Shown one piece after another: positions 3,824-5,478 of a stretch of DNA of 5,478 nt. The stretch's first letter is position 1. Every line of letters starts with the position of its first letter. Below the pieces are notes generated by a model, which worked only from the letters and a program-made list of their open reading frames with translations, had not been told where the DNA came from and made no database searches. The position numbers and the translations under genes were made by a program. Where the stretch lies: positions 1-5,478 of the forward strand of contig NZ_LLZG01000140.1 in NCBI RefSeq assembly GCF_001509475.1, given 5' to 3'. The DNA is from Streptomyces regalis (lineage in GTDB: Bacteria > Actinomycetota > Actinomycetes > Streptomycetales > Streptomycetaceae).

Positions 3824-5478
3824 GTGACCGCTGAGGCCAGGGAGGCCGGGTCTCCACAGGACCCTGCCGCCGACGGCGAGCGACCGCTCGACATCGCGCT
3901 CCTCACCTATAAAGGGAACCCGTTCTGCGGCGGCCAAGGCGTCTACGTACGGCACCTCTCCCGCGAGCTGGCCCGCCTCGGCCACCGCGTCGAGGTCATC
4001 GGCTCCCAGCCCTACCCCGTCCTCGACGAGGGCGCGGAGTACGCCGACCGCCTCACCCTCACCGAGCTCCCCAGCCTCGACCTGTACCGCCAGCCCGACC
4101 CCTTCCGCACCCCGGGGCGCGACGAGTACCGCGACTGGATCGACGCGCTGGAAGTGGCCACCATGTGGACCGGCGGCTTCCCCGAGCCGCTGACCTTCTC
4201 GCTGCGCGCCCGCCGCCATCTGCGCGCCCGGCGCGGCGAGTTCGACGTCGTGCACGACAACCAGACCCTGGGATACGGATTGCTGGGCGAGGTCGGCGCC
4301 CCGCTCGTCACCACCATCCACCACCCCATCACCGTCGACCGCCAGTTGGAGCTGGACGCGGCCGAGGGCTGGCAGCGGCGGATGTCGGTGCGCCGGTGGT
4401 ACGCCTTCACGCGCATGCAGAAGCGGGTCGCCCGCCGCCTGCCGTCGGTGCTGACCGTGTCGGGTACCTCCCGCGCCGAGATCGTCGACCATCTCGGCGT
4501 ACGCCAGGACCGTATCCACGTGGTCCACATCGGCGCGGACACCGACCTGTTCTCGCCGGATCCGTCGGTACGGCAGATCCCCGGCCGGATCGTCACGACC
4601 TCCAGCGCCGACGTCCCGCTGAAGGGCCTGGTCTTCCTCGTCGAGGCACTCGCCAAGGTGCGCACCGAGCACCCCGACGCCCACCTCGTCGTCGTCGGCA
4701 AGCGACCCGAGGAGGGGCCGGTCGCGCAGGCCGTCGAACGGTACGGCCTCGAAGGCGCCGTCGAGTTCGTCAAGGGCATCTCCGACGCCGAGCTCGTCGA
4801 CCTGGTGCGCTCGGCGCAGGTGGCGTGCGTGCCGTCGCTGTACGAGGGCTTCTCCCTGCCGGCCGCCGAAGCCATGGCCACGGGGACGCCGCTGGTCGCC
4901 ACGACCGGCGGTGCGATCCCCGAGGTCGCCGGGCGCGACGGCGAGACGTGTCTGGCGGTACCGCCGGGGGACCCCGGGGCGCTGGCCGCCGGGCTGAGCC
5001 GGCTGCTGGCCGATGCGGAGCTGCGGGACCGCCTGGGCGCGGCCGGCCGTGACCGCGTCCTGCGGAACTTCACCTGGGCGAAGGCAGCCGAGGGCACGGT
5101 GGCCCGCTACCGCGAGGCCATAGCCGACTCGGTGCGCCCGGCCTCCACCCGCTCCGTGACACCAGCGACGGCCCGCTCGGCGTCCGAGACCCCCGACCTC
5201 TCCACGGCCTCGACAACTGCCGCAGCGGCAAGGCCGGCCGAGGACGCGAAGAACGACGAGCCCGCCCGCGTGGCCGAGGCGACCGGGGCCGGTGAGCCCG
5301 CCCGTGTGGTTGAGGCGGCCGGGGCCAGTAAGCGTGCGCGCGTGGGCAAGGTGGCCGCGGCCGGTGAGTCTGCCCGCGTGGCCGATGCGGTCGGGGCCGG
5401 TGAGCCTGCTCGTGGGATCGGGGCTGCGAAGAGCGGTGAGTCCGCGTGGCTGGTCGGGGCCGCCAGGAATGGCGAGTC
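3824..5478 (+). CDS. GT4-family glycosyltransferase with repetitive C-terminal tail (runs off right edge)
   Basis: This reading frame is open from a GTG at 3824 to the window end: 551 codons visible and no stop. The start follows AAGGGGG (3811-3817) by 6 nt. It is a GT-B-fold retaining glycosyltransferase, moving a sugar from a nucleotide-activated donor to a lipid, polysaccharide or metabolite in the cytoplasm. The N-terminal domain opens with DIALLTYKGNPFCGGQGVYV (about 24-42), whose GGQG loop contacts acceptor or donor. The C-terminal domain has KG (LKGLVF, about 265-272) and the donor-binding EX7E motif in EGFSLPAAE (Glu341 and Glu349). The catalytic part ends near residue 436; homologues would normally stop about there. 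Beyond it is an Ala/Arg/Glu-rich tail with 12-residue repeats from residue 478. Codon use stays Streptomyces-like through most of the tail but becomes looser near the end. Substrate is unknown; no other glycan gene is in view. Confidence 0.9.
   Translation, partial: MTAEAREAGSPQDPAADGERPLDIALLTYKGNPFCGGQGVYVRHLSRELARLGHRVEVIGSQPYPVLDEGAEYADRLTLTELPSLDLYRQPDPFRTPGRDEYRDWIDALEVATMWTGGFPEPLTFSLRARRHLRARRGEFDVVHDNQTLGYGLLGEVGAPLVTTIHHPITVDRQLELDAAEGWQRRMSVRRWYAFTRMQKRVARRLPSVLTVSGTSRAEIVDHLGVRQDRIHVVHIGADTDLFSPDPSVRQIPGRIVTTSSADVPLKGLVFLVEALAKVRTEHPDAHLVVVGKRPEEGPVAQAVERYGLEGAVEFVKGISDAELVDLVRSAQVACVPSLYEGFSLPAAEAMATGTPLVATTGGAIPEVAGRDGETCLAVPPGDPGALAAGLSRLLADAELRDRLGAAGRDRVLRNFTWAKAAEGTVARYREAIADSVRPASTRSVTPATARSASETPDLSTASTTAAAARPAEDAKNDEPARVAEATGAGEPARVVEAAGASKRARVGKVAAAGESARVADAVGAGEPARGIGAAKSGESAWLVGAARNGE
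5255..5478 (+). repeat. 36-bp tandem repeats encoding a 12-residue unit
   Basis: Six complete 36-nt units, starting at 5255, 5291, 5327, 5363, 5399 and 5435, and a seventh begun at 5471, encode variants of GEPARVVEAAGA. Gly-Glu-Pro/Ser opens most units and Ala-Arg-Val is common in the middle. Copies three, five and six have diverged (for example SKRARVGKVAAA and GESAWLVGAARN) but the 12-residue register never slips. The array continues past the window edge. Expected structure is a flexible or weakly helical Ala-rich, charged tail. Confidence 0.85.

Noticed and set aside
3767..5097. Open frames on the minus strand and in another plus frame over the glycosyltransferase
   Set aside because: The frame from 3824 encodes clear GT4 motifs; the others are low-complexity shadows.

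Overview
The window is high-GC actinobacterial DNA, most likely from a Streptomyces or close relative. Third codon positions are strongly G/C, Shine-Dalgarno sites are GGGAGG/AAGGGGG type, one GTG start is used, and the protein families (KstR-like TetR regulator, P450-type ferredoxin, GT4 glycosyltransferase, small secreted protein with a YWTPER segment) are typical of that group.

Layout, left to right. (1) Minus strand, 1-421: the N-terminal 140 residues of a metallo-beta-lactamase-fold hydrolase. Its upstream region carries a -10-like box and a 14-bp palindrome that resembles the KstR operator. (2) Minus strand, 502-759: a small membrane-anchored or secreted protein of unknown function. (3) Plus strand, 896-2353 and 2357-2629: an NAD(P)-dependent aldehyde dehydrogenase followed 3 nt later by a small Fe-S ferredoxin, a tight two-gene operon. 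A GAACTG-4-CAGTTC palindrome lies upstream. (4) 2630-2941: no protein gene, but a promoter-like box, two stem-loops and a clearly recognisable TPP (thiamine pyrophosphate) riboswitch aptamer on the plus strand. Its two conserved blocks are separated by an unusual insert with two GGAA-loop hairpins. No plus-strand gene follows it; transcription would run straight into the 3' end of the convergent tetR gene. (5) Minus strand, 2942-3613 (possibly to 3700): a TetR-family regulator with a KstR-like DNA-binding domain. (6) 3614-3823: divergent regulatory region with a second KstR-like palindrome overlapping a plausible promoter. (7) Plus strand, 3824 to the right edge: a GT4 glycosyltransferase with an Ala-rich C-terminal tail of 12-residue tandem repeats, still open at the window end.

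How the parts may work together. The two KstR-like palindromes are identical at 12 of 14 positions. They suggest that the TetR protein controls itself, the hydrolase at the left and perhaps the glycosyltransferase. The aldehyde dehydrogenase/ferredoxin pair looks like an oxidative module for an alcohol- or aldehyde-bearing lipid or terpenoid, but no P450 or reductase is visible. The orphan TPP riboswitch is the most unusual element: it may control an antisense transcript of tetR, end transcription from the upstream operon, or be a relic of a lost thiamine gene. Functions beyond family level are inference.
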